Source of the DNA: Acanthosoma haemorrhoidale
Taxonomy: Eukaryota > Arthropoda > Insecta > Hemiptera > Acanthosomatidae
DNA length: 64,000 nt
NCBI GenBank assembly: GCA_930367205.1
Contig: OV884011.1
Span: 169,395,226 to 169,459,225, forward strand
Direction of reading: 5' to 3'
The notes beneath the pieces are model-generated. The model did not search any database, had not been told where the DNA came from, and saw nothing but the letters and a program-made list of their open reading frames with translations. Made by a program: the position numbers and the translations under genes. Below are positions 24,600 through 35,995 of this stretch, piece by piece (position 1 is the first letter of the stretch; each line of letters begins with the position of its first letter).

Positions 24600-25270
24600 G
24601 GGGTGATAAGGACGTTAAAGTTTCCCGTGAAAGGGCGAGCGGGTAGCTGTTTGATAAGACTGCCATGGCAACGGCGTCGCCGCGTGTCAACTGCCACTTA
24701 GACTTAGGACTGGGCAAAAGGAAGCAGACATAAAGCACTTAGCTGGCTAGACTTAGGACTTACTGCGATAAGGGTTGGACGGCTGGTGCTTCGCCCAGAA
24801 GCTAAGTGCTGCGGAAGTGTAATCCAGGTTGGGAGGTTCCTGTGACGGTAGTCCTGTAGTCCTGTTGTCCTGTGGTTGTGGAGTCCTGTGGTTCCTGATG
24901 TAAAGCTGTAGATACTCTCTATGCCCGCCTGGTGACTGGCTAGGACCAATGTGCCGAAAATTCGCCAAGGTGTCGCTCCCCCCACTTCCCCCCACCATGC
25001 TCCGTCTTGCCGAAAACCTGCCCCCACCGTAACGGTCTGCGGCGGCCATTGGGGGATGATCTGCCACTCACTTCGGTGTCATCAAGCTCTTCCATCTCTT
25101 ATCAGACTGCCCACTCTCTTATCATCGCCCTCACCGACTTACTGTCTCACCGCTTCTACCTTCCCCCACCATCGAGCCATTCCTTCGCAGTCGGCACCTC
25201 CGCTCATTTTCGCCAAGACCTAAATCGGAATTCCGGTTATGTAAACTCGGACCACCAATAAACGAGTACA
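24600..25270. other. G+C-rich block with short direct repeats, possible solo LTR
   Basis: About 670 bases of G+C-rich sequence in an A+T-rich setting. It has internal duplications (CACTTAGACTTAGGACT-like at about 24695 and again near 24737-24760) and a CCTGTNGT-type tandem run at 24855-24895. An AATAAA lies near the right end (25257). Overlapping frames of 84 to 107 codons on both strands have no domain I recognise. A solo LTR or a promoter/first-exon region are both possible; neither can be demonstrated here. Confidence 0.25.
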
Positions 25271-27430
25271 GTTAAATACTTCTGGTATGTAGTAGTAGCA
25301 ATTCATCATCGAATGAACCTGGCCTCTAAGTTAGGATGTAATACTATTTAATCAACATTCAATTTATGACCATTTAACCAGGTATTATGTATGTAGTATG
25401 GTATTATTTGAATCAAGGCAACATATGAAAGACTACATTTAATGTTTGTTTATGGACCGCTTTGAAAAATATACAGTTGTTCAAAAATGTTCAAAACAAA
25501 TATATCTTGCGTGGTAACTTTAATTTAAGTGGTTAAGAAAAGAAGAATTGAATCAGGGGCTCATTTTCACACTTAAAATAAGAAAACTTTACTTAAAATT
25601 CTTATATTACTCATCTACACACTGTTAAAACAAAGTTTATATACAATAAAAAATAGGTTAAACTGTGGTTTTGGAAATCTACAGCTTTAAACAAAAATAA
25701 GAAGAAATAATTTCCTGAAATGATATCCGAAAATGGGAAAGTTATTGCTGGAGTAACCGTGTCATTGTCTTGTAAACATGAAATAAATTTGAGAAATCAC
25801 CCATTTGATAAAAATAATTTGTTCTTTTAACCAACATAAAAATCGGCTACATGATTTCTATTGTTGCCACTCAAAACTTTCTTTTATGCTATTACCAGAT
25901 GTGATTTTATTTCATCAAATAAAGATTAAAAAATATATCATGGAATAACGTTATTTGCAAACGTTGCAGTTTTATATATCTTCTGACACGATGGTAACGT
26001 TATTAACCACTTAACCATTCCAATAAAGAACTATTACTTAATAATTCAATAAATGTAAAATAAAGCCGAATGAAAACAAAACAGAAGTAATTGTATTAAC
26101 CAAAAGAAAACGTGAGCAGCAAATAAAAAAAACAAAATCTGTTGAAGGAAAAATCTTTTTTGAATTCAAGGAAGAATAAGGTTATTTAAAATGTTGAAAA
26201 AAATCAATCGATCTTCAACAACTAAAGTTACTGACAAATTACGTGTAACTAGTAATTTATGGAAGAACTCTTCGAAACATGACAAAATTCAACTGATTGT
26301 GTTTTTGTAACATCGATACAGTTGAAACAACAATTTACCACAGCAATAAGGTTTAACTAGATAAAAAACGTTTTTAGAGTGTATTCTGGAATACGGATAT
26401 GGCCATATCAATTGGGACCCGGTCACTTAAGAAAAGAAAAATCTGCGAAATCACATATAAATGTGTTCATATAAATTCAGCATAATTATGTTTGGTCGAT
26501 CTGCAGTTTTTTGAATGAACCTTAATTATTAAATTTACAAATTTGTGCCTGTCAACAGTTTTATGTTTATAAACTACACGCGTTGTGGATGACTTAAAAG
26601 ATCACCCTCAAGTCCATAATAGGTTACTTACAAGGCCACCCTTTGACAATACTCGCCGGTTTAAACCATTGAAAACATTTTGGATTTTTGAACAATAAAC
26701 TAAGAGCAGACACGAATCTATTCATTTAGCAAATATTAATTATTATTAGAGTTTCCTTTAAAATATTCAACTGAGCTCCAATGACCAATATGAATACCAG
26801 ATTACTACGTCTTCCTCGGGGTGCATCAAGGTGACAGGAGACCTGGTGCAACTTCAAAACCAGTTTGTTCAAATATCGATAGGCTCAATTCCGTACAAGG
26901 GCACGCAATGTGTACCACTTGCCCTTTGAACAAAAACAGCTGGACTGCACCTTTGGTAGTAATAATATTTTTTTGCAATATTCAGTATTTGTTATTAAAT
27001 TAACTCAACATTGTAATTAAATTTAAAAAAATATATCTTATATTAACTCATTCGATATTTACAAATCATATAGGCTTTTCCGCTCCCTTCGGGCTCAACT
27101 ATTTGAGTTGCATGTTTTAATTAGACAAAACAGGGAGACGATCCCTTGACAGAGTAATTTTGTGAACCACAGTGTGGGTCCACACTGTCAAAGCCAGGCT
27201 TTAATCAAAGACAGTGGCAACCCGAAATAAATCTCTGTCTATAAGTATCCTTTTATTAGTAAGTGTGTTACTGTAATCTTTTGATGTGAGAACTTTTAGA
27301 AGAGTTAGCTTCATACAAGGTTGATGCAATATTGTGTAATAACTCATAATATACAAATGTGTGAATTTCGAAGTCGACTGAGCGTCTTGAAATCAATGAA
27401 AATTAGTACTTGTAAATATTTTTACTTCCC
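25271..27430. other. A+T-rich non-coding stretch with one perfect palindrome
   Basis: No gene recognised. A perfect 9-base inverted repeat with a 2-base centre (ACAGTGTGG at 27169-27177, complement at 27180-27188) lies in a slightly G+C-richer patch. A short frame from 26821 has no family resemblance. Confidence 0.45.
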
Positions 27431-27433
27431 TAA

Positions 27434-27620
27434 CTCTCGCGCTCTTGGTCAGCCTCCGCTGGCTCGTATTTGGGAGGTCTCTGGGCTGTTTGTAAATACT
27501 GTACGAATGAATGAAAATTGTAAATATGGTATGAATGAAAACACAATTATAAATACACAATTATCACAATTACTTATTGCCCGATGAGGCAGATTGTAAT
27601 TTTATCGTAATCAAGCTCAT
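27434..27620 (+). mobile_element. LINE family B 3'UTR, copy B2
   Basis: The segment starting CTCTCGCGCTCTTGGTC matches the 3'UTR of the family B copies at 48.8 and 51.7 kb and ends with the same terminal block (GAGGCAGATTGTAATTTTAT). Compared with those copies it lacks the middle of the UTR. It carries a small internal duplication around ACACAATTAT near 27542. No coding sequence remains. Confidence 0.75.
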
Positions 27621-27904
27621 TATATTACATCCTTAAGACTCAGGACAGAAAAAGTCGACTAACCTATCATGAGCAACCCATTCCTATTAAAGATAGCTAA
27701 AATCATTGTTCAGCTGAGAACAGATAAATCTTGTTTGTTGTACTTACGAGAAACTCTTCTGCTCATATAGTAGGGAGTTCCGAATTCCCCAAATCTTTCC
27801 TTGGTGCCATTTAAAAATAGTTAGGCCCCAACCTAAGTGCAAACTTCAATATCCTGAGATTAGTTTTTATATGTAACGTGTAAAGGATGATGCTTTAAAC
27901 CATT

Positions 27905-28250
27905 TTTTTTTCTTCCCCATTAAATTTACAGATAATTATATACAATTATAGATCCTCAGGCGAATCTATTTACAAATTACTTTTTTATTTCCTGTAGGGT
28001 CGCTACATTATATACAGGTTTTGTTATTTTATAAAAATTATATAATGGAATAAACAAGTATAATGATACACATTATACGTGACTGGACTGAACTGACTAT
28101 AATAAAGGCGATGGTGCTCACCTTTTTGTTCAAACTTAAAACTAACTTACATACTAATTCTTAACCTAATTTTTCCTCGACAGTCTGTTGCCATCGATGT
28201 GGGAGGGGTGGTGGGGTCATAGTGTTAAACACTGGGTTTGTGAGGTTCTT
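27905..28250 (-). mobile_element. LINE family A 3' end, copy A2
   Basis: Minus-strand copy of the family A 3'UTR plus the last ORF2 codons. The poly(A) tail appears as a T-run at about 27903-27911. The stem-loop at 28104-28125 has one G-T wobble pair. At about 28020-28035 it retains the uninterrupted target site that is occupied by element D in copy A1, so it serves as an empty-site control. Confidence 0.8.
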
Positions 28251-29215
28251 TAAACCATTGTCAACATTTTATAAACACCGAACAGTTGTCAGACACAAAT
28301 CAGTAAATTTGATAGTTATGACTCAACCCAAAAACCGCAACTTCACCAAACGTAATTTTCTTATTCAAATTTGACCAACAATTATAAGATTTATTCTTCG
28401 CAGCTACCTGAAAACAGCCATTAGCCTTTCTATTTAGTAAAGAAATTTTTTTCTGTAGTGCACTCTGTAGTTTGGGATAAGCGTAATAGCTAAACTAATC
28501 GCGAAGACGGACTCTCAACAGCTATCATAGCCTTGATCTTCAGAAGAGATCCGATCAGGGCGAACGGAGGATTCGTAAGAATATGGAATTCCCTGATTTG
28601 ATGTAACCGTGTTTCGTGAATCAAGGATATACAGTAGGTCTCTTGAGTACGTTGAAGTGCCTACTACAGATAAGGATGTATTCAATTTGGACAAAAGGTT
28701 AGGCTTTGGGCATGGTCAGTATTACGCTACAAACGATTGAAGCTACTTTATAAATTATCCAGGGATCGGCACAGTGACACTAATTTGTTACAGATGTCAT
28801 GTTATTAGATAATCGATCACTCCAATAAGTAAAAACTCCCACATTATTAAATAAATTATAAAATAAAATATAAATCAAAAAACGTCATGAATGGGTGTGG
28901 ATCCTAAATATATATATGGACTTCGTAAGTGCCAGTCGGTGTGTGCTTGATTAAAAAAAACAAAACTGTTCAGCATCCTTAACAAAATTGCAATATTATA
29001 TTTACTAAATCACCAAAATTGTAGAAATTTTCATTTCTATTTTATGTTACTTCAACCAAAGCATGATCGGTGTAAGCCGAAGATAAATTTCAGGTGGAAT
29101 GGATCATTTTCTGGATTCCACTGAATTTTTGCGACCCTTATGTTTTCAACCGTGTCCGTTTGTCAGTAATAGTCTTTCTGACGACAGTGCTCATTATGCC
29201 ATCAAATTTTACCTG
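28251..29215. other. Non-coding stretch
   Basis: A balanced-composition patch at 28490-28740 has a plus-strand frame of roughly 40 codons without stops, ending near 28738, but no motif I recognise. The remainder is A+T-rich. Confidence 0.4.
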
Positions 29216-29218
29216 AGG

Positions 29219-29298
29219 GTCCCATTTAATGATGGGAAGACATGAAAAATATAGCCATCTCCACAAAACCTTAATAACTATCATCAAATAATTAACTG
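29219..29298. repeat. Interspersed repeat F, copy 1
   Basis: About 80 bases, including GGGAAGACATGAAAAATA, match 42921-43010 with scattered differences in the same orientation. Nothing identifies the class. It is probably a fragment of an old transposon. Confidence 0.45.
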
Positions 29299-29799
29299 GT
29301 ATTAAATCTATAATTTCGTGTAGGGCTTCAAATTTTAGATCGCGACGTCCTGATGAACAACATTTAATATTTTAGATTTTTAAAACTATAATTGCAAGAA
29401 TTTAATAAAACTAGAATTATTAACATATTCACTACTTTACCTCAAACAGTGATTTTTCCATGTACAGGCTGCCCAACTCGAAGTGAAGCTGCTAATGTGC
29501 ATGACATAATTTTCAAGGGCCATTTTTTCGATTTTCTTCACGACTCCCTACGCTTGGTTATTGCATACAGATTCAGCTAGCCTTTACATAGTAAAGCCTT
29601 TACGTAGTTCAGTACAGCTTTACATCATCATTAGAAGATACCATATTTGAACAGGGATACCTTTACAAGGATGCAAACGAAATACGATTTCTCACTGCCT
29701 GCTTTTAAAAGAAAATCGATTATTGAAATTCCTTAAAAGATACTTATATTTTAATAACCTACTACCCCAACTATAATTTATCTCACGGAACTGCACGAA

Positions 29800-29872
29800 A
29801 TCATGCGTTCACCTAAGAATTTGAACCTAGAGCTTTCGTGTCAGGGAGCAGTGACCATATCCTCCGACGATT
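29800..29872 (-). mobile_element. tRNA-derived SINE head, degraded
   Basis: The minus strand shows a B-box-like GGTTCAAATTC near 29815-29828 and an A-box-like ATGGTCACTG about 30 bases upstream. The arrangement suggests a pol III head, but it does not fold as a tRNA and no tail was delimited. Confidence 0.4.
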
Positions 29873-30955
29873 GAAAAAACTTTTTATTTTGTAAATTGGT
29901 TCAATTATAGTAGTTAATTGTTTTTAGCAAACCTAGCAGAGGAAACATGGGATTTATGACTTCCTCTCGTATGTTGGACTAGTGAGATGATTTTTACTAA
30001 GATAGAAATACATATATGCTTTAGAAAACTGATATGAAGGATACATAATTGTGTGTTTGATGTGTTTTTCTTCCTGTTCACGAACATTTTAAAGTTACTG
30101 ATATTCTATGACCCACAAGTCCGGATAATGAAAAGTTACTGAATTAAATTATTTATTAAAATAACTCATGGGATTGCATACTCAACGGTGTGGCCTTATT
30201 TAAGATCGATCCTCAAGTCTAAGTAGTCAGTCTTCCCTCACGATGTGGGTTTAATTGATGGTAATTAGTTAATGTTGCCAGACATAGGTAACATAATTAA
30301 TGTCTATCTAAGTTTCCATTACTGTTTGCTGTTACATGTAGGGATTACGTCAGGTCTGATTTATGTTTGGTTAATTGAAATAGTTTATTCAAGACAAAGG
30401 TTATTTATACGGAAGATTTATTTTGGAGCTACTGTAAAAAAAAACACTAAGCCTAATTCTGACCCAACATTGTAACTATCCATTAGGCAAATTTATTAAA
30501 AAACTTTAAACTCAAATGTTCCTCACAGCCATAAAGTATAGAGTACAATTTTATTTAAAATAACCGAATAACTTTTCTCTTTGTGTTCAACGCTACTTTA
30601 GGACAATTCACAACAGGGACCTTATTAATGATTTTATAATCAATATCTTCTATTAACATTGAAATACATTTTTTACACTTAAAAGGTCATCCAATTGATA
30701 AAAGAATAAATAAGCTCTATAACTATGATCTAGGTATAATAACTTGTATAAAACAGACACAATAGGAACACTAAGACGATCATGAAAAGTCACGCAATAT
30801 ATTTCTATCGTTATTGAGTTGTGAGCAACAAACCTGTAGCACTTCACCTGCTCGTGACTGTTTTATAAGAAAGTCGTTTCATTTTTTCAGGTAGTCGCCT
30901 AACTATTAAAACGACCTGGGTTCCTAGAGAGATATTTTTTCACTTGCAGAATTAT
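29873..30955. other. A+T-rich non-coding stretch
   Basis: No gene or repeat recognised. Short frames (67 codons plus strand from 30272, 64 codons minus strand) are A+T-driven. Confidence 0.5.
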
Positions 30956-30959
30956 TTTA

Positions 30960-31560
30960 TTTTTTTTTTTTTAACCCTTAACTTCTTTACTGTGCTAAAA
31001 TTACAATCTATCTTATTAGGCAATAAGTAATTGTGATAAATGTCCTAATTCATTCTATATTTACAATTTTCATTCACTCGCTCATTCATACAGTATTCAA
31101 AAACAGCCCAGATGCCTCCCAAATCCACATAGTTGTCACCTCCCTCGCATGCGAAAGAGGAAGCGGAGTCTTGGGAAGTTCCTCACGCTCCTCCGTCAGC
31201 CAGTGGAGGCTGACGAAGAGCGCGAGAGCCACATACGGTCAGGACATGATTGGAGAAACTGGCCATAGCCAGAAATCCCACTGCTACGCATTTATAGAAA
31301 GTCACGAGGCCACTGCCGTTTTAGTCTCCGAGGAGGATTATAGGGATGAGTGGTGGAGTGTAATGACTATTCTAGGCGATTAGTGTGGTTGGATAGTTTA
31401 CTATGGAATTTCATGAACTTGGAAGGGATGATTTCAAGAATGTAAGGTATATTAAGATCGTTATGAAGGGTTTTGTTGCTGACGTAATAAGGGGGATTGC
31501 AGAGCTGTTAATTAAAAAATTAAATATCAGAAGGAAGAATAGAAACCATGAAACATTAGT
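30960..31560 (-). mobile_element. LINE family B, copy B3: ORF2 C-terminus and 3'UTR
   Basis: Minus-strand, 5'-truncated Jockey-type LINE. The high-coordinate part (31560 to about 31285) reads the ORF2 C-terminus YYVSNKTLHNDLNIP, then IPSKFMKFHSKLSNH, then PPRRLKRQWPRDFL and a stop. It has at least one internal stop in the middle. The rest is 3'UTR ending in the T-run at 30959-30972, the poly(A) tail. The plus-strand frame of 116 codons from 31033 is an antisense artefact of the UTR. Family B is separate from family A, which has a different C-terminus and UTR. Confidence 0.8.
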
Positions 31561-31599
31561 TTATTATACAACTTGTAAATTAATGATGTAAATAAAAAA

Positions 31600-32560
31600 A
31601 AAAGTGGATAGTTTAAGAAACGGCAGGTCGTCTCTGAGAGGTAAGTGCTGGAGGCAAGAAAACAATAATACACGAGAGGAAGTTTATTTAGTATAGAAGA
31701 TATTCAATTTTCAATTGCAATTTTGATTCAATTTTAGGACTTAAAACTGTTGAAAGAAATTATGTATGACGATGAATACGATTCCGTTGGTACCTATTCG
31801 ATATAGCGCAATGATTAGACCAGTGAATCCTTGAAGTAATGAAATAGCATACAATTTCACAGTATAAATCATGAACACCATGAATTAACATGACAAGCTA
31901 AACTTTAGTGCATTAATGCAGAGGCATCCTGCCGGCCTAGCGAAACTAAATGTCTTAGGGCTGACATTGGAGGTGCACTTTGGGAGCGCATATTGCGTTC
32001 ATCATGATACTAAATTAGTAGTGGTAATTATAAGGTGGGGTGGGTGTGCATACCACTTACCTAAAATGTACACAGCTTCCAGCGCAAATTAATTAACTTC
32101 CTTTGTTGGGATTTCAGTCCCCACGTATAAAGGAGTAGAAACAATGCACGATTAAAAAAAAACTTACTATTAAAATACGTCCTATTTGATTTCAGAAATT
32201 TATTTATCTATTATTATAAATAATTGGATGCAGTCTATAACAGTATTTTTATTTATTTCACATTAACTATTAGTTAATCCGTTAGTTTAATTAGTCCGTT
32301 TAATTCTACATTAAAAATAATTAATAACAGCCTGTAAACTATAAATGCAACTAGGCGCCCCTTTAATTTTTTATTTATATTTAATTTTCATATATCATGT
32401 ATATATATTTATATTCATGAATCATTGATTCATTTAATGCCCTTTCTTTTCGGTTGTGAAATCTTCTTAGTTTCATTTATTTATCATAATTTTTTATTAT
32501 TTACTTTATGGCTGTTATATGTTCCTTCCCCGATGTGGGGAATGTAGTGTAAAATTATAA
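31600..32560. other. A+T-rich non-coding stretch
   Basis: Nothing recognisable. A somewhat G+C-richer patch at 31920-32130 carries no frame of note. Confidence 0.45.
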
Positions 32561-32980
32561 AGTAATGTTAAGGGACCGATATTGTAAAAGTGGGACAAAG
32601 GCTAGGGACTGTCATGGCTAGAAGTGGGTATGGCATAAACCTTTGGGCGTGGGCCGATTTCCCTGACAGAAGGGAAGGATGCCCTATTTGTTGTGGAGTG
32701 TCATTTATGGGCTGGAGGATTTGACAGTTTACAAATCTAATTTTTTTCCTGTCACGAAAGTAACTGGCATAGGGGAAAATGAACTCAGCAGCTAGGCTGG
32801 CCCAAGAATAATGTGTGTAACCGAACCGCAAGAAGGTGTGAAATGATTTACACAAAGGACCATAAAGGAAAAAGCCTTCTGGCGAAGAGAGATAGAAAGG
32901 TACGGTCCAACAAGAGAGGGTATATACTTCGGGACAATGGAGGAACCTCCTTAGCAGCTCTGATGTGCCGGAGACTTCGT

Positions 32981-33345
32981 CTTGGGCAACTGCCCGGAGT
33001 GGGTCTGCTGCTTACTGTGCTGAGGACTGGTCTTGGGCAACTGCCCGGAGTGGGTCTGCTGCTTACTGTGCTGAGGATTGGTCTTGGGCAACTGCCCGGA
33101 GTGGGTCTGCTGCTTACTGTGCTGAGGACTGGTCTTGGGCAACTGCCCGGAGTTGATCTGCTGCTTACTGTGCTGAGGATTGGTCTTGGGCAACTGCCCG
33201 GAGTGGGTCTGCTGCTTACTGTGCTGAGGATTGGTCTTGGGCAACTGCCCGGAGTGGGTCTGCTGCTTACTGTGCTGAGGACTGGTCTTGGGCAACTGCC
33301 CGGAGTGGATCTGCTGCTTACTGTGCTGAGGATTGGTCTTGGGCA
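32981..33345. repeat. 51-bp minisatellite, seven full units, reading frames kept open
   Basis: Seven consecutive 51-base units begin at 32981, 33032, 33083, 33134, 33185, 33236 and 33287, plus a partial start at 33338 (CTTGGGCA). Units differ at two or three fixed positions (GGGTCTG, TGATCTG or GGATCTG; GGACTGG or GGATTGG), and variants are interleaved. Because 51 is a multiple of three and the unit lacks stops in several frames, long frames result: 191 codons on the plus strand (32813-33388) with a 17-residue period LGQLPGVGLLLTVLRTG, and 177 and 149 codons on the minus strand, the latter with a period PKTNPQHSKQQTHSGQL. None has recognised homology. The block is G+C-rich in A+T-rich flanks. 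A translated repeat protein is possible, but composition and phase alone explain the frames. Confidence 0.9.
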
Positions 33346-33419
33346 GACCCTTGAGACAATGAGGTTTTGCCTTGAACTCACATCTTGATCTTGAAGTCAT
33401 CGATGTAATTAAGTAAGTA

Positions 33420-34415
33420 AGAGATAAGGCTTATAGATAAGCTATTAAGTTATCTGTAATCTTCCTAACATTTGAATTCATTTCAGTAAAACATTTTTAA
33501 TACATTAGTAATAAAATATAGTATACAAATTTCTATTGTATATAAATTAATCCCTTCCATTTTGATCACCACGTTATCGATTAAAGTTATATTAAGGTGA
33601 GTTACTTTGGGTTTAGATTCCTATTGGGACAATAGAAAATTATTTGAGTTAAGTAAAGTTTGAAGTATAAATTCACGCTAATGCATTACGCTCATGATTT
33701 GATAGAGAGATCAAATCGGTCAGTTGAATAGCTTAATGGAATCCCTAGAATTCAAATATTCTAATTGTTCAACTAGACCATAACAGCGTGGCGTTTGTGG
33801 GTACGTCAGGTGAATATATTAAACGGATATATGTATCCTTAGAAAAGATACATCATTCATATATTGCCTTACAGTTTATGTATTCGGATACAGCTGTATG
33901 TCAGATAGATTACGCGAGGAACTATCCGTATATACTTAAATAAAGCCCACAGTTCGCTTAACGTTGCAGTGGATAGGTATAGTGTATGTGTTTACGAGCT
34001 CATATCAAAATGGAATGCGATTAACATTTTGATACTCATCATCATGGGACATGTAATAAACAATAAACGCCTACATTGGAGGGTTTACTCAGTGCAGTCA
34101 GAACTCAACAAACAAGTTTAGCCAATCGCCAATTTTATGCTGTTAGCACAAATTTATATGTTTTTTCTGTTAATATTTTAGTTTGTGTTGAAAACATAGT
34201 TAAAAAACATCATTTTATAAGTTTTCTTTACTCAGACTCCTCTTTATATTGTCTTAAAGATTTTCTTTAAAATAAATTTCGTTAGTAACAAAAACATAAA
34301 CGTTATTGGTAAATGGGGAAAAAAACTGTTGGAAAAAAAGGGGTTAAGAAACTGACCATCGAATGGTCTATTATGTTTCAGTATAAATAGAAGTTCAACA
34401 ATAGCAATAAAAAAT
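33420..34415. other. A+T-rich non-coding stretch
   Basis: No gene or repeat with a partner was seen. Confidence 0.5.
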
Positions 34416-34420
34416 AATTT

Positions 34421-34478
34421 TTAAATAGATTCGCCTGAGGATCTATAATTTTCAGTAAATTTAAAGGGGCTGTGAATG
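34421..34478 (+). mobile_element. LINE family A 3' terminus, copy A3
   Basis: About 58 bases on the plus strand match the extreme 3' end of family A (AGATTCGCCTGAGGATCTAT ... AAAGGGGCT), then enter A-rich sequence. This is either a severely 5'-truncated insertion or a fragment. Confidence 0.7.
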
Positions 34479-34499
34479 AATAAAACGATATAGCAATAA

Positions 34500-35228
34500 A
34501 GCACTCGATTTTTGAAGACATTCTGTTTTTTTATGTTATTCGATCATTTTAAAACTAATACAAGCGCACCGTTCCAAGTTGTTAGGGTATAAAAAGCTAC
34601 AGAAGTTTCTCATTTGCACCCGACTGCGGTATGTGCAGCATTGCGGTGTCGGTTAGCCTTATTTCGTTTTTCAGCATTAAACGGAAAATAAGTCACCTCG
34701 ATGGTGGAATACTTTGGGGAGCCAAAAGTCGGTGGGTATCTATTAAAGAATGTTGCGAAAAAGTTATAAGGAAACGTCGAGCTAGATTTGAAATCTTCCA
34801 CCAACCTTACTACCTTCCTGTTCATATAAAAATTAAATTTTCATTGCCAAATTGTTTTTTTTTTCTTGAAAGTTTAAAATTAGATTTATCTTATAAATTT
34901 GTATAAAGCACTCTGAAACTTTTGGCGGAGTTTGAGGGTTCTCGCCGATTTATTTAAACAGGCATTCACTCAAAGTTGAGATATTTTTAGTAAATAAAGA
35001 ACTAACTACTAATTTTTTACCCTCAGTCAATTTTATATTTGTATATATATTTTTTCATATCCCCCTTGTTATTAAAATTGTGGAATTCAATATAGTCTAC
35101 ATAAATGAATCTATTTACAATAGGTAAATATTATATGTCTTGTAGCTTGGCTACATTTTATACAATTTTTAACAATTTTACTCTGTGATTAGCGATTGTT
35201 ACAAAAGCATAACGTACATTATAAAATT
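34500..35228. other. Non-coding stretch with an unassigned short frame
   Basis: Around 34610-34906 overlapping frames on both strands (91 and 71 codons) occur in slightly less A+T-rich DNA. No domain recognised. Confidence 0.35.
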
Positions 35229-35243
35229 ACAAAAGCTTTATAT

Positions 35244-35505
35244 TTTTTTTTTTCCTTTCATAGCCCCTTTAAATTTACAGATAATTATATATAATTACAG
35301 ATCCTCAGGTGAATCTATTTACAAATTATTTTGTATTTCCTGTAGCATCAATACATTATATACAGGTTTTGTTATTTTATAGAAATTATGTAATGAATAA
35401 ACAAGTATAATGATATACATTATACATGACTGGACTAAACTGACTAATAAAGGTTATGGGGCTCACCTTTTTGATCAACCTTAAAACTAACTTACATACT
35501 AATTC
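35244..35505 (-). mobile_element. LINE family A, copy A4: 3'UTR and poly(A) tail
   Basis: The 3'UTR of the best-preserved family A copy. The poly(A) tail is seen as a T-run at about 35243-35253. The 3'-terminal motif is shared with other copies, and the stem-loop (AAAGGTTA/TCACCTTT arms, one mismatch) is at 35449-35470. A flanking AAAGCTTTATAT at 35232-35243 nearly repeats AAAGTTTTATAT at 37009-37020 and 37251-37262, a candidate target-site duplication. Confidence 0.85.
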
Positions 35506-35995
35506 TTATGCTAATTTTTCCCCGACAGTCTGTTGCCATCGTTGCGGGAGGGGTGTTGGGGTCATAGTGTTAAACACTGGGTTTGTGAGGTGCTGCAACG
35601 AGTCAAAAAACTTAATGTGTCTCCGGCGGATGAACTCACCCACCGACGGCACACCAAACAACGGGTGCAGGTCAGCGTTCTTCAACTTCTCGAAAGAGGT
35701 ATGTCGGACCATTTTTCGCATGATCCCATTCTGGAAGTGTTGGAGACATTTGGCTGTATTGTCAGTCAAGTGGGTAAATAGCGGGGCACCGTACAGCATA
35801 GCTGGCCGGAGGACACATTTATATATCATCAATTTGAGACGAAGCGACAGGTTAGGTGAAGTTAAAAAGTGCGATAGCCGGTAAGACCTTTGTCGTACTT
35901 TTTCTATTTTATTACTAAAATGAGTAGAGAAATGGAGATGCCTATCCATTTTTATACCCAAATAGTGCATTGAGAAAGCTGGAAGTTCATCGGAA
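35506..35995 (-). pseudogene. Jockey-like LINE ORF2 C-terminal part (copy A4, 3' segment)
   Basis: An open minus-strand frame of 154 codons starts, by ATG, at 35970. Coding similarity continues upstream to about 35995 as SDELPAFS. It carries the conserved region after the reverse-transcriptase domain: MHYLGIKMDRHLHFSTHFS, then LRLKLMIYKCVLRPAMLYG and FQNGIMRKMVRHTSFE, then RRRHIKFFDSLQHLTNPVFN, with a stop at 35506. This part is intact. The protein would be part of a membrane-free nuclear or cytoplasmic RNP that reverse-transcribes element RNA; alone it has no catalytic residues. It is joined head-to-head with the reverse-transcriptase segment on the opposite strand, so it cannot be expressed as a normal ORF2. 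Confidence 0.9.

Noticed and set aside
24704..25067. Minus-strand ORFs of 107 and 104 codons as a real gene
   Set aside because: They overlap each other in different frames and overlap plus-strand ORFs, and they contain translated simple repeats, so G+C-rich composition explains them.
31033..31383. 116-codon plus-strand ORF, with a similar one at 55449-55697
   Set aside because: Both lie antisense to the 3'UTR of family B LINE copies; the similarity between them is due to the repeat, not to a shared gene.
32981..33345. CRISPR-like array
   Set aside because: Units are directly contiguous 51-base repeats without unique spacers, in a eukaryotic context.
35456..35884. 142-codon plus-strand ORF
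   Set aside because: Antisense to the well-supported minus-strand LINE ORF2 C-terminus and UTR.
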